Positions 12,491-25,080 of a DNA stretch of 64,000 bases are shown in pieces (positions within the stretch are counted from its first letter, which is position 1; each line of letters opens with the position of its first letter). Source of the stretch: Amia ocellicauda (Eukaryota; Chordata; Actinopteri; Amiiformes; Amiidae); contig NC_089863.1 of NCBI RefSeq assembly GCF_036373705.1, positions 3,642,444-3,706,443 on the forward strand, written 5' to 3'. The notes below the pieces were generated by a model. It did no database searches, had not been told where the DNA came from, and worked only from the letters and a program-made list of their open reading frames with translations. The position numbers were made by a program, and so were the translations under genes.

Positions 12491-14525
12491 AATAGATAAA
12501 CTGACAAACCCTCACAGTGAATGAGAGTCAGGGAGGGGTTTATAAAGGCCGGTGTGGGAAGCAGATGATGGAGAGCAGGTGTGCAGTGAGTGATCACAGT
12601 GCTGTGGTGAAGATTGAATGAGTGACTGGTTGAAGCTGGGAGAGGAGACTGCTATGGAGAGGGCGATGGCGGCCTTTGTTGGCAAACTCTGTATTTCAGT
12701 TACAAAAATGTGAACACAAACAGAACGGTAAAAAGTACACAATAAAATGAAGTTACACTTTAGAAAATATGCTTCAAATACAACTTAAGAGTGAAAATGC
12801 ATTATGGATAACAGTTACTGGCTTTGATAATGACCTCAAAGTATGCTCAGCAATGAAAGTCTCATTTATATTATCATAATTGTTACTATTATTAGCAGTA
12901 GAGTTATTCTTCAACTAAACTTGCTTAAGTGTGATGTTATTATGTCTTCTACACAAGGAAATGTACACATCACATTACGTTTCAACAACAGTGTAAAACA
13001 CAACATTTATAGGCACCTGGTGGTAACAATGTGTAACTGACCCCCAGTATAGTGTTGAAAGGGAATGCCACCGAAAATCCATATTTTCTCAGGTTATTCT
13101 ATAAGTAGAAAAATATTCCATTTTTCATGTCCAGCTCATTCTGTGTAACAGAAATCACAGAACGAAAAAGGTACCATGACGTCACGTGCGTGCTAACTGT
13201 GGAGCTGCTTTGCTGGAAGTCAATGGGGGAAACCGGAAAATCACGAAAATCATTCAAATGTTTCATGGTATGCACGTTCGATGGCCCCATCACCCTATTT
13301 TTCAGAAAGAACCATCCGTTTTCAGTCATAAAAGGTTTATTTCACCACCCAGAACTGTCGCTATTATTTTACATGATTATTTTATTCCAGGCACTGCGTA
13401 TCGGCTACAGCGCCTACATGTGACAGGGAATGTCGGCCGATCTGGAAGCATGATGGAATCCAGCGTTCTGAGTTCTGGTTGTATTCTGCATATTCTGGCG
13501 AATGTAGCAAGCCATCTGGGTACTTTTACCAAACTACAAATTCATATACTAAGTCCAATATGCATACTACTGAAATGCTGAAAAGTAGTACGGGTAGTAT
13601 GGAAGTATGCGGTTTCTGCTATAGATATTGTAGCTAGCGAAATTGTTTACTAACACTGTTGGGTTTCAAACAAACGTTCAATTTAAGTACATCGCATGTT
13701 TATATAATTCATCTTTCAAATTTCCATGATGATATGGTGAGTCATCATAAGTTCCAGAAAAGTAAAACAAGTGGAGATGTCTGTTTCCTGTATCAAACCA
13801 GAGAGCATAGAATTTCCCATAGAAATTGTACAAATATCCACTGTGTCGTCACTGATGAAGGTGACCTAAACTGGATCACAGAATGGGGCAAAACGGTATT
13901 GTGCTCAGTCGCATTTCACCTTGTAGTCTCCAGTGCACAGGACACATAACAGCAGTCTTCCTGCTCTCCGTTAGTCTCCTCTGCCTTACAGATGCAAACC
14001 AGTAAAATCCGTGAACAATAATTACCCTTGTTAATGGCTTGTCTTACAGGGCATAAGGAAGGAGGGGAGAGGAGAAGACAGAAATAGCACCACAAAGAAC
14101 GGATTGTAAATAAACCTGCACTTCCTTCACCCTAGACAGACCCCACATGGTCCAACACCATGTACACATAAGTGGGAGCATAAGGTGGCAGAGTTATATA
14201 AAGTGCAAAATCACAGCAGTGCTGAACAGCCCAGGAGAACAAGCTGCTGTATTACAGGTACAGTCTGAGCAGATGTCTTGGGCAATCGCTTGAAGGTGGT
14301 CAGGGACACTTTTACAATAAACACATAAAATAAATAAAAAAAAACACTCTGTGAGAAAGCGGGAATCGTAGACGTCTGATACACCGCCCAGACACTCACC
14401 CACCCCGGCTACGGCACAACAGAGAACTATAGCTGTTGCCATTCACCTTCTCCCGCTCAAGCACTTGGAGATAGACCACCAATTCCCAAGCTAAATGAAA
14501 ACTTGCTATAACAGTCCTTCAGATA
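12491..14525. other. no gene seen between the NXPE copies
   Basis: I see no supported gene. A stretch at about 13120-13620 looks like a decayed DNA transposon, ending in words of the CATACTACT type. A minus-strand ATG frame at 14397-14442 begins with a hydrophobic run and is followed by GTGAGT, but nothing links it to a gene. Confidence 0.4.
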
Positions 14526-14888
14526 TATGTTAACTCATCTTCACAGCCTTATCCCAGGTCATTGTCAATGTGATTGCCATACATTCAGATGCATTTAGAC
14601 ACACATGCAAGCTAATAACACACCATGGTGGAGGTGCGTGGTATGATCTCCAGCTTGTATTCACCACAACAGCATTCTGCAATTTAAAATAAAAACTTTT
14701 AAATATGACCAGGATGAAAGATTATTAAATTGTCCTATTACCAAACTCCATTATTTAACACAGATATTGTTCTGAATTAAACAGGCGTAAAACATCGAAT
14801 TGGTGCAGCTGAAGGAGCTATTGCACTGACCATCTGTCTCAGCACACTGCACACCACCTGTTCAACAGAGACGCACTGGCAGGGAGCT

Positions 14889-16909
14889 TCACTGGGGACA
14901 GACGAAGGACAGGAACAGGTCAACTTCATTCTGGATGACGACAGGCTGGGGGTGGATCTGGTCTGGGGTGTAGTGGCAGGAGGTCATCTGCCAGACATCG
15001 ATGAAGGCCACAGGGAGGCCCTGGAACATCCTCCTGAGCATGGTGTCCAGCTGCAGGGACAGCCAGTCACTGCCGTAGATGTCCTTGTAGCCGGTGTTGG
15101 CCGACTTGATGACCACGAGGGTCTGGGGGCTCCGGTGCAGCAGCGAGCGCACCGCCTCTCGGATGATGGTGACCCGGCGGATGAACACGGCCAGTGGGAA
15201 GGTGGTGAAGTGCGCACAGAGGTTGAAGACCACCACGGTGTGGCCTTCTTCTGCCAGCCCGTCGATCTCGTTGGCGATGTAGTGCAGCCGCGCCCTCGGG
15301 ACCTTGAACGTCCGTAAGGGCAGGCCGTGAGCTCGCCAGCGCAGGACCACATTGTTACCAGTGTCCACTCCCAGCAGAGGCCCTGCCTGATGTTTGTTTT
15401 GGGGGTTCATGAGCTTCAGAGCTGGAGGAAGGGAGGATGAAGAGATACAGATGCAGTGAAAGGTCTTGCAAATGATCGAAGTATATCAGAGAAATAGGAA
15501 GAAGCAGGGAGAGAGAGGAGTCACAGGGAGGGTAAGAGTGGCGTATCGGGTGTGTTGGTGTTTCGGGCTCTTACTGGGCACATTCTTCCACAGGTATTCA
15601 AACCACTGGCGCAACGTGGAGTCGCCCATCATGTACAGCTGCTTGTCCTTCAGGCAGCCGACTATCTGCTCTGCGCTGGAGAAACTGCGAGCGGGGCAGA
15701 CCAGCGAGGTCCAGCGGTCCTGGAAATAGAACCCGGCCGGAACCGGAGTGTCCAAACCGGGAGCGCACTTCTGCTCCTGTCCTGGGGAGAAACACAGACA
15801 GTCTCAGACACAGAGAGACAGAGGCGGGTAAGAAGAGCCAGAGCACAGGAAAAACACACACACACACTCATACAGGTAAAGCCATACTTACTGCTTTCTG
15901 TGTCCAAGGGCAGGATGTGAATTTTGGGGTCAGTTCCTGGTATCCCAACATCAACATTAGTTAACTTCCTGTTGGAAGAATAAGTCCAAAGTTCGGTCAT
16001 AAAAACCTTCAGAACTGAGTACAATCATGGTAATGTGCTGCTGAATTTCTCTGGGCTTCGCTTCACTTTAAAACTTCTCTTAAAATGTCATTAAGTTGTG
16101 AACTACACAGCTACACACATTATGTGAGATTTGACCTTGAGGAGAATTGACTCCTCAGGTCTCACACTGGGCATCTCCACAGAGACTCACGTGTCCAGAA
16201 GGCTCTTGTCCAGGTCGGTCAGTTTTGCCTGGTAGGTCCCAGCGCTGTGGTAGACGAGGGCGTGGCAGGGCAGGGCAGCTGGTTTCTGGCAGAACCACAT
16301 CTCCCCGGTCGCAGGATCCTTGTACTCACAGCAGCAGCGTGAGCCGCTCCTCTGGGCGTTGCAGACTACAGTCTCCGATCTGCCCCCCTCCTCAAAATAC
16401 CCCCGGAAAGACACCTTGTTGGGGTCGTCCTCCCTGTGTCGGAGCAGCACCTGCACGGCTTCGCTGGAGTGGATCAGCCGCAGGGAGATCCGGGCCTGAC
16501 CGGGCCACAGGAGGGAGAAGTGGACTGTGTAGGTCCCGTTGCAGTGATCCTGCACCGAGCCATAAGTGCTGGCTTTGAGCTCCAGGGAGTGCAGCCGAGC
16601 CTGGAAGAAGTCCCCTCCGTAGCTTTTGGGATTTCCAGAGAAATCCCTGGTGACCAGAGTGACGTTCAGAGTGTCCCCCACTGTGTAATTGTCCCTCAGG
16701 TTCTCCACGTAGTAGAAGCAGTGTCTGGGGTCTGTGGTGTCGTTCAGGGAGGTGACAGGCCTGTCTGGGGACGGCCAGCGAAGAGCCTCCCTGAGAGCCT
16801 GCCACTCCTCTGGGCTGAGGTGGATCTGGTCCCACTGATGTTGGGAGAGGGGGCTAGGTGGCTTCACACTCAGGGGTTGAGTCCCCTCCTCCCAACAGTA
16901 CAAATACAC
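14889..16909 (-). CDS. NXPE family protein (neurexophilin-like plus PC-esterase domains), upstream copy
   Basis: Exons on the minus strand: about 16909-16191, 15968-15892, 15781-15575 and 15421-14889 (TGA at 14889-14891). Donors and acceptors are canonical and the phases join into one frame of roughly 510 residues, close to the usual NXPE length once a short N-terminal anchor is added. The first exon holds the neurexophilin-like domain (CFYYVENL, GDTLNVTLVTRDF, YGGDFFQARLHS) and a cysteine-rich linker (SRCCCEYKD). The third holds MMGDST, the esterase nucleophile motif. The last ends with YTPDQIH, the DxxH motif. NXPE proteins are predicted secreted or membrane-anchored and their substrates are mostly unknown. 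The exact start of the first visible exon is uncertain, because several AG acceptors lie at 16840-16920. No signal-anchor exon is recognisable upstream. A close tandem copy lies at 8087. Confidence 0.85.
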
Positions 16910-18940
16910 CTTGATGGGATACAGGAGAGACAGATACTTGTGTAAAAGATACTACGCACCCCTGTGGACACTTGTGTAAAAGATACTGTGCACCCCTATG
17001 GACACTTTCTGTTTCCAGACACCTGGGGAAGCTGTTTCCTCAAAACTGGCTACTCTGATTCACAGAAAAGCTGCGCAAGACAGCATTTTCAACATATTAA
17101 ACATCTTAATAGCCAGTCAGTAGCTTGGAATTTAGTTACATTGAGTTGAAACTGTTCAGAATTGTGTGGTATTGAACAATGTGGCTTTGCAATGACAGGA
17201 AAGCAATCAATATGTTTAGAAGACATACTTACACTCAAAATCACCAATAGGCCTATTAGAGGACAAAGGAGAGCAGCCGTCCTTGCCGTCCTCATTTTTG
17301 ACAGTCTGTTACAAAATGGAGAAATAATGTGTGAAACCCCAGACCATTTAGAAACTCGTACTTTATCTGTTTAATCCTGGAAATGTTTTATACATGAAAT
17401 GGTTTATAAAAATTCTAACAATTTTCCCAAATCTATTTTCATATCTGTGGTTTTCCTTTGTACCCTTATGGGACTAACTTCCAGCAAAGTGAAAGTAACT
17501 GGCAGCTTACGTTGTTTTAATTACAAAATTTTGGGACACTAAAACAAGTTTGAAACAAGGCCACTTTACTCTCCCTAACCCCTCTACCACTGTAGGATGG
17601 GAAGATGATGTGAAGGTGAAGTGAGGCTGGGAGCTGGAAGCACGGACGCGTCACACAAACAAAATCTCGGTAAAAAAAATGTATATCCATCAGTCTTTCT
17701 GTGAAAAAATGTGTTGAAGTTGTCATTATTTTAATTTTTGTCCTTGAACAAACTCAGACTGTTAAATTTAACACATTAATTCTAAGAGTGTGGGTATTCG
17801 CTTGTCTTCAACTGTTCAAGACGACCAGCCTTCAGATCTTTTTAATGGGTAGAGCCAGAATATCAAGGGGCCCCTAACATATGACATCAATAATATTTAT
17901 TTACAATAATAATACAAAAAGTTCGGACACAATATGCCGGCTGTGGAGTAGTGATGGGCAGTTCGTGAATGAGGGGTATAAAGTAACAAAGTACAAATAC
18001 TTTGTTCCTGTACTTAAGTATGTTTTTCGAGTATTTGTACATTACTTAAGTATTTATTATCACCCCCTCCAAGCACACGGCACAGAGAAGTGAGGATTGA
18101 TCTGACAGCGCATGTGTGTCCGAGCTGCAGTGTACCGATGTCATGTAGCGCAGTGGACAGTATTGTGTTATTTTGATAATTAGCAGATGTTTTGTGTTGC
18201 AGTAGATCGATGGGTATTGTGCATGTAGCTGTATTTCAATAGGAGCTCCACACTGCATTAAGGAAAATTACCATTGCTCAGATTTAAACGGTCTACTTTC
18301 TAGATTTTTTCACCGCGACTTGGAAGAATCTGACCAATCAGAATTAACATCAACCCACGTGGAAACATGCACAGTATACGCATGCGCCATAACAAACCGC
18401 GTGGATGACGAGAAGTGAATTAATGATCCACAGCAATATCCATTACTGTTTCATTGGACATTAAAGACAAACACATCCATTAAAAAGACAATGCGTGGGA
18501 GACCATCACAGCAGTTCTACTTTAATGACAGCTGTCCATAAAATATACAGTATTAATAAATAATATGCATAATTAAAGCTGAGAAGTCGCTCAAGTCGCT
18601 GCAGCTAAGTATCGCTTTCTCTCACGTTTCCTCGTTTAGTTAAGTTACAAAGACTGTTTACGTGGTTTGTTGTTTAGCTACAAATTGTATATCTTGCACC
18701 TGTATTGTCGGAAAAGCACCGACTGTTTGTTAGTTTGTTAGTGAATTCAGCCAGTAACCCAGCGCACTCGACACGCCCTGTCTCCAATCAGAAGCGTTAC
18801 ACTGTGTAGGCTGTGATTATTTAGCATTTGTTTAACATTACTACGAGCTATTGTTCAGTGTAATTGCGTGTGTCTGGTCTTTGTCTGTATTCAGATATTA
18901 AGCGGCCAGTAATTGTGCTATTAGCAGTCCTGCGTGGGAG
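16910..18940. other. no gene seen; contains a hAT-type repeat start
   Basis: I see no exon that extends the NXPE gene upstream. Near 17949 the word TAGTGATGGGCAGTTCGTGAA resembles a hAT terminal sequence. It is followed to about 18070 by a common fish repeat rich in AAGTACAAATACTTTGTT-like palindromic words. Confidence 0.45.
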
Positions 18941-19082
18941 GGAGGGCCATCTTGACCAGCCTTGTGTCATTCAACGTAACACAGGTGTGCACTGTCCTCA
19001 TTAGTTACAGGTGACGTATTTAACAGCCCCCCACCCCTCTGCGCCAGCAGTCAGCGCCAGCAGCCTCAGTGCTCCCCTTCCG

Positions 19083-19270
19083 AAGGGCCCCAATTACAAA
19101 GGGCAGGGACTCTAGCTGCGGGGACTCAAAAGGGCCCCAATTACAAAGGGCAGGGACTCTAGCTGCGGGGACTCAAAAGGGCCCCAATTACAAAGGGCAG
19201 GGACTCTAGCTGCGGGGACTCAAAAGGGCCCCAATTACAAAGGGCAGGGACTCTAGCTGCGGGGACTCCA
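19083..19270 (+). repeat. 47-bp tandem repeat, four units, in the L2 5' region
   Basis: Four units start 47 bp apart (GGGCCCC at about 19085, 19132, 19179 and 19226). Each contains AATTACAAAGGGCAGGGACT and GCGGGGACTC; the last unit diverges at its end. They lie just upstream of the first ATG of the L2 element at 19312, so they probably belong to its 5' untranslated promoter region. Confidence 0.9.
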
Positions 19271-21844
19271 GCGAGGAGAAGACTGAGAGGGGACAGCAAC
19301 AGCAGGCAACCATGACGATCTCTCCAATTCCTGTCCTGCTCTCTCCTTCCTCTCAGCATGCACCTGCGCGCCATTGTTTCCCTAATCCCTCCAACCTCAT
19401 CTCTCTGCCTCTCCCCCCTCCTCCTCCCTCTCCTCTACTTCACTCTCTGGAGGCCTGTGGAACTGCCACTCAGCTTCCAATAAGGCCGACTTCATCTCTG
19501 CCTTTGCCTCCCACCAGTCTCTGGATTTCCTCGCTCTCACCGAGACTTGGATCTCCCCAGACAACTCTACCACCCCTGATGCCTTATCCTCTCTCTTTGT
19601 CCTGTCCCACTCCCCTTGTCTTACTGGGCGGGGAGGAGGAACAGGGCTCCTGCTCTCCCCTTCTCTCCTCTTCTCTGTCCCCTCCTCTCTCTCCTCTATC
19701 TCGACCCACAGCTTTGAATTCCATGCAGTGGAAACCTCTCCCTCTCACCTCTTCCTTCTAGTTCTCTACCGTCCACCTGGTCCACTCACCTCCTTCCTGG
19801 ATGAACTCGACTTTCTTCTCTCCTTTCTCCCCTCGCTGTCCTCACCTACCATCCTCCTGGGAGACTTCAACATCCACCTCTCCAACCCTTCCCACTGTGC
19901 CGGACTTCTTCCTCTCCTTCACTCCTTTAACTTCTCTCTCTCCCTGTCTCCCCCCACTCACAGGGCTGGCTGCCAGCTAGAGCTCATCTTCTCAAGAGGC
20001 TGCTCCCCTTCAACACTCTCTGTGACACCCATGGACAACTCGGATCACCACTTCATTTCCTTCTCCCTTTCCCTCCCCTCCCCTCTCCACTCACTCCCTC
20101 TGTCACCTTCCGCCGTAATCTCCGCTCTGTCTCTCCCTCCACCCTTGCCTCCACTGCCCTCACTCTCTTACCTTCCATTGATTGTTTTTCAAATCTATCT
20201 GTCAACTGTGCTACCTCCTCTTTGTTCTCCTCCCTCACTTGCAACCCGAACTAGTCTGCGTGCCACTGAACAAAAGTGGAAAAGGACCAAACTCCCAGCT
20301 GCCCTCGAACTCTACCGCTCCCTACTGTCCACATTCTCGTCCTCTCTCACCTCAGCCAAGAAGTCTTACTTCCAATCACTCTTCGAATCCACTATCAACA
20401 ACCCTCGCAAACTCTTCTCCCCTTCATCTCCTCCCTCCTCAACTCCTCACTCCTCTCTGGCTGTTTCCCCTCTGCATTTAAACAAGCTACCTGGTTCTCC
20501 TCCTACCTCAGTGACCGGTCCTACCAAGTGACATGGCGAGGCTCCTCATCCACCCCCCAACCTCTCCTCACAGGCGTTCCCCAAGGCTCTGTCCTGGGCC
20601 CACTCCTGTTCTCTCTCTACACTCCCTGGGCCCCTTCATCGCTTCCCATGGTTTCTCCTACCACTTCTACGCTGATGATGCCCAGATCTTCCTGTCTTTT
20701 CCCTCTTCTGACCCTCTCATCCCCTCACGCATCTCTTCCTGCTTGTCTGCCATTTCCGCCTGGATGCACTCGCACCACCTCAAGCTCAACCTCTCCAAAT
20801 CAGATCTCCTATTTTTCCCCCACTCTTCCTCACCTTCTGCTGACCTCCCCATCTCGATCCCCTTGGAATCCACCACACTCTCCTCCTTCTTCCGCTATAA
20901 ATCTAGGAGTCGCCCTCGATCCTGCGCTCTCCTTCTCCCAGCACATCACCACGCTGACGCGCACCTGCAGGTTCTTCCTGAGCAACACACGCCGGATCCG
21001 TCCCTTCCTCACCGACTACTCCACTCAGCTGCTCGTCCAGTCCCTGGTCCTCTCCCGCCTGGATACTGCACCTCCCTCCCGGCCAGCCTGCCTGCATCCA
21101 CTACCCGCCGCTCCAGCTCATCCAGAACTCTGCGGCTCGTCTGGTGTCTCTCTGCCCGATTCACACGCTACTCCACTGCTCCACTCCCTCCACTGGCTCC
21201 CGATAGCGGCACACATTCAGTTCAAGACACTGACCCTCACCTACCGCTGTCTCGACCACACTGCACCAAGATACCTTCAGACCCTCGTCTCTCCATACAT
21301 CCCCTCCAGACCACTGCGCTCCTCCAGTACCAGAAGAATAACTCTGCCTCCTCTCCACTCCCCTTCCTCCAGAGCCGCTCCTTCTCATCCCTGAACCCTA
21401 AGTGGTGGAACGACCTGCCCACCGAAGTCAAAACAGCAGAGTCCTTGACCTCATTCTGGCGCTTACTCAAGACGCATCTCTTCCCACAGCACTTGTAATA
21501 TTAGTCCTCTACCCCTGCTAGATAGCACTTCAGCTTATTATGCTCCTCACGTTCTTGATTGTTTTCCTCCTGGCTCCCTTTCCCGTAGCCCTCGTCTGTA
21601 ACCCTACATCTTGACAGCACTTAGCTTTCACCGTCCAGGATGTAGGAAGTCTCTTACTGTACTTGTGTAAATTGTAAATTGGAATCTGTAAAATGTATTA
21701 TTTTGAATTGCTATGTTTTAGCTAAGTTGAACTTGTAATGATTGATGCCTTGTACTTCTCTGTATTTTTGCACTTTGTTTGCACTTATGTTGTAAGTCAC
21801 CCTGGATAAGGGCGTCTGCCAGAAATAAAAATAAATAAATAAAT

Positions 21845-21849
<5 letters not shown>
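19271..21849 (+). mobile_element. L2-type LINE, nearly full span but decayed
   Basis: Plus-strand non-LTR retrotransposon. An apurinic endonuclease domain is visible in pieces (ALTETWI near 19535, VLYRPPGPLTSFLDEL, LLGDFNIHL near 19855, MDNSDHHF near 20030). It is followed by a shortened linker and a reverse transcriptase with [19 protein letters not shown] and the YADD box at about 20667. Several frame changes break the protein, and the region between endonuclease and reverse transcriptase is deleted. The 3' end has the typical L2 tail, CACCCTGGATAAGGGCGTCT, at about 21799, then AAATA repeats. The proline- and serine-rich runs reflect CT-rich codon use. Shorter copies are at 11722 and 29312. 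Confidence 0.9.

Positions 21850-21901
<52 letters not shown>
21850..21901. repeat. (AAT)n microsatellite at the L2 3' tail
   Basis: About 17 AAT units follow the LINE tail, as expected for L2 tails. Confidence 0.9.
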
Positions 21902-21904
<3 letters not shown>

Positions 21905-22106
21905 GTGTTTCTAATGTTACATATTCATTTTATTATTCACTTTATTATATAAATAGTACAATTGTATATGAGAAAAGGTCCCGAAAACATGTCCATGTTA
22001 ATGTTTACACTTTACATAAAAAACAAGTTTTTAAGATGGCATGTGTAAGGACAACGTCAGTTTATATATATTATAATGATACAGGCATTTTGTTTGACAT
22101 AATCAT

Positions 22107-22504
22107 TGTGGGAGTTCACCACCAACGGCAGGAATGACGGAGAGGATGCAGGGTTAATCACAAACACAAACAGTCTGGCGCGGCACTCTGTACATGCTAC
22201 CTTCTCTCACGCTCTCCACACACTGAACTACTCTCAACTCCAAACTTCTTCTCTTTCACGCAGGAACCGGGCACCCCTATTTATGCCTTCTGACCCCGTG
22301 ACTGGGTCCTCCAATCACGGCGCCTCCCGTGTTCCCGTGCGGGGCTAACCCTTAACCCCAGAACTACCCCGCTATAACACAAGCATACACATGCACCACC
22401 AATGTGACCTACCAAGCTTGCATGCACTCTGTGAACCGCCCATCCCCCAACAGAACCCCAAACACACACATGAACATGCACCCCCCCAGTCCCAGATTGC
22501 TACA
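22107..22504 (-). mobile_element. solo LTR, probably Gypsy-like
   Basis: Read on the minus strand, a 398-bp unit begins TGTAGCAATC and ends CTCCCACA, giving TG...CA ends. A TATA-like box, GGCATAAATAGG, sits in the middle. No coding sequence adjoins it. The flanking bases (ATCAT and ATGTA) do not form a clear duplication. Confidence 0.55.
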
Positions 22505-23837
22505 ATGTATATATATAATGAAAAATTGATTTTATAGTCACTTTCAATTATTACGTATTTATAGCCCAGATGAAGACATAGCAGTGTCGAAAGGCGTTGT
22601 TATTCAATAAAATGAAACTTTTGTAATGCAAGAGTCCTGTCTAAATTCTAAATACCTAATAAGTCAGTTTGGCTTGATTTGAGTAGGACGTGTTCTAACT
22701 TAGCAGCAAGTGTGGCCCTGCCGAGCTGAGCTCCCCCAAAAGAACGAATAGCAGAGAGCCGTTCAGAATCAGTGAACCAAAAAAAGGAAAGAATCGAAGT
22801 CTCCAGTTCCTTGGTGAACTGAAAGAGGAAGAAGCAGATCTTGAACATGCTGAGCTATGTGCAGGGACGTGCAGGCAGGGTAAGACTGCAGTACATATTT
22901 GCAGAGCCGGCCCTAGCCTTTTGGGGGCCATAGGTGAGATTTGATTGTGGGGGGCCCCCACCTCGCTGTAAAACATTTTAATGGTGCCCATCTTTATGGC
23001 GGGGAGAAAATGTTTGGGTAAAACTAAGAGAGACACAAACATTGAAACATATATTGCACTTTAACATACACTGAAATAGATTTAGTAATACATACACATT
23101 TAAATAGTACACTGTGCACATTGAAATAACAGCAATAACTAATAAAGAGTTTAGATAACAAAAACACCCATGCCATAAATACTCAATACTGAAAATACTA
23201 TATTACACATTAAAACATAAAATGTATTAAAAAAATACAAGACTATCAAAAATCATTAGCTGACAACTGGCAAACCACTGTAGTAGTTAACTACTAATAA
23301 TCAGCTATGTATCAAAGTGATCACATCACCAACATTTTCAAAAAATAGATCATTACTTAATCAACTACTTAATTACTGAGCTGGATTATTGCTTGATACA
23401 GAATAGTTAATTGCTTACAAAGTTCTGACATTTTATAGTCCCACTACTTGGAATATACAAAACGGTTGTTAAAGTTCCGGTGCAATTCTCCTCATAAACT
23501 CCTCAGCGATATACACTTATATCCATCATATTTACATGACATGTTTCATTCATATCCCTGACACGCGTGTTCTGACCTCACTCTAGACAGTATGCTCGAG
23601 TCACAGGTTAAATGCCCCTCTCCTTCTCGGGTTTACATGGTCTTAGTTTATTGCAGTAGAGATGAGCTGCTGTTTACCCGCAGCCATGCAAAGGGCAAAG
23701 GAGTGTCTTATGCATTATGCCTTGTTTTAATGATCTTACCGAGTAGTTTTTCATGTCACTGACGGAGCTATAGTCGTGAATTACAACACGATGTACATGA
23801 ACAGTGCAAAACAGACCCACAATAATATAGAGAGCAT
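22505..23837. other. AT-rich DNA without a gene; hAT-like repeat fragment
   Basis: At about 22902-22970, GAGCCGGCCCTAGCC followed by GGGGGCC words resembles the end of a vertebrate hAT-type repeat. The rest is AT-rich with no supported gene. Confidence 0.4.
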
Positions 23838-25080
23838 AAGAACATAACAAAGTTTACAATCGAGAGGAGGCCATTCGCCCCATCGTGCTCGTTTGATGTC
23901 CATTAATAACTAAGTGATCCAAGGATGTTATCCAGTCTATTTTTAAATGTTCCCAAATTTTCAGCATCTACCACATCGCTGGGGAGTTTGTTCAGATTGT
24001 GACGCCTCTCTGTGTGAAGAAGTGTCTCCTGTTTTCTGTCTTGAATGCCTTGAAGCCCAATTTCCATTTGTGTCCCCGGGTGCGTGTGTCCCTGCTGATC
24101 TGGAAAAGCTCCTCTGGTTTGATGTGGTCGATGCCTTTCATGATTTTGAAGACTTGGATCAAGTCCCCACGTAGTCTCCTCTGTTCCAGGGTGAAAAGGT
24201 TCAGGTCCTCAGTCTCTCAGTAGGACATTCCCTTCAGACCTGGAATAAGTCTGGTTGCTCTCCTCTGAACTGCCTCTAGAGCAGCGATATCTTTCTTGAA
24301 GTGTGGAGCCCAGAACTGTCCACAGTATCCAGATGAGGTCTAACTAGTGCATTGTACAGTCTGAACATCACTGCCCTTGTGCTCAATTCTACACTTTTGA
24401 CAATATACCCTAGCATTTTGTTTGCCTTTTTTATTGCTTCCCCACATTGTTTGGATGGAGAAAGTGAGGAGTCCACATAGACTCCTAGGTCTTTCTCATG
24501 TGTTACTTCATCTAGTTCTGTTCCTCCCATAGTGTAATTATAGTGAACATGTTTGTTACCTGCATGTAATACCTTGCACTTGTCCACATTGAATTTTATC
24601 TGCCAGGTGTCGCCCACAACTGAATATTATCTGAGTCCCTCTGAATAGCCTGTGCTGCCGAGATTGTATCTGCTGAGCCACCTATTTTAGTATCATCTGC
24701 AAATTTGACAAGTTTGCTAACTATCCCAGAGTCCAGATCATTAATATAGATTAGAAAAAGCAAAGCAAAATTCTGCTAGTCCCTTTAGTACCTCCTCCTC
24801 ATTTATCCTGATCTCTCTTAGGATTTGACTGGACTGGTTGTTAACCTGTGGCATGTTAACTGTTTTTTCTTTTGTAAAAACCTCTGTGAAATACTCATTT
24901 AGAACATTTGCCACATCTTGTACGTTTTCCAAGATACTTCAATTTGTGCCCTTTATCTGTTTCACTTCCTCCTTTATTGACCTCTTGCTGTTGTAATATT
25001 GAAAAAAGCTCTTTGCATAAATTTTAGCTCCAATAACTGTTTCTATTTCCCTCTTTGCTTTCCTGCGTAATGATATTAGG
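23838..25080 (-). mobile_element. CR1-like LINE fragment with intact 3' end
   Basis: Minus-strand CR1-like element. The 3' tail lies at 23838-23900 (rich in GTTCTTATG-like words and the conserved GGCCTCCTCTCGATTG). Moving upstream come the reverse-transcriptase C-terminal part ([35 protein letters not shown]) at 24276-24617, then a jump at about 24765 to the region between endonuclease and reverse transcriptase (VANVLNEYFTEVF) at 24741-25080. The catalytic core is deleted, so it is inactive. Confidence 0.88.

Noticed and set aside
14194-14442. Minus-strand frame with signal-peptide-like start
   Set aside because: No partner exon and no motif; the hydrophobic start alone is not enough to call a gene.
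19083-19270. Possible CRISPR array
   Set aside because: The units are contiguous 47-bp tandem repeats without unique spacers, in vertebrate DNA next to a LINE.
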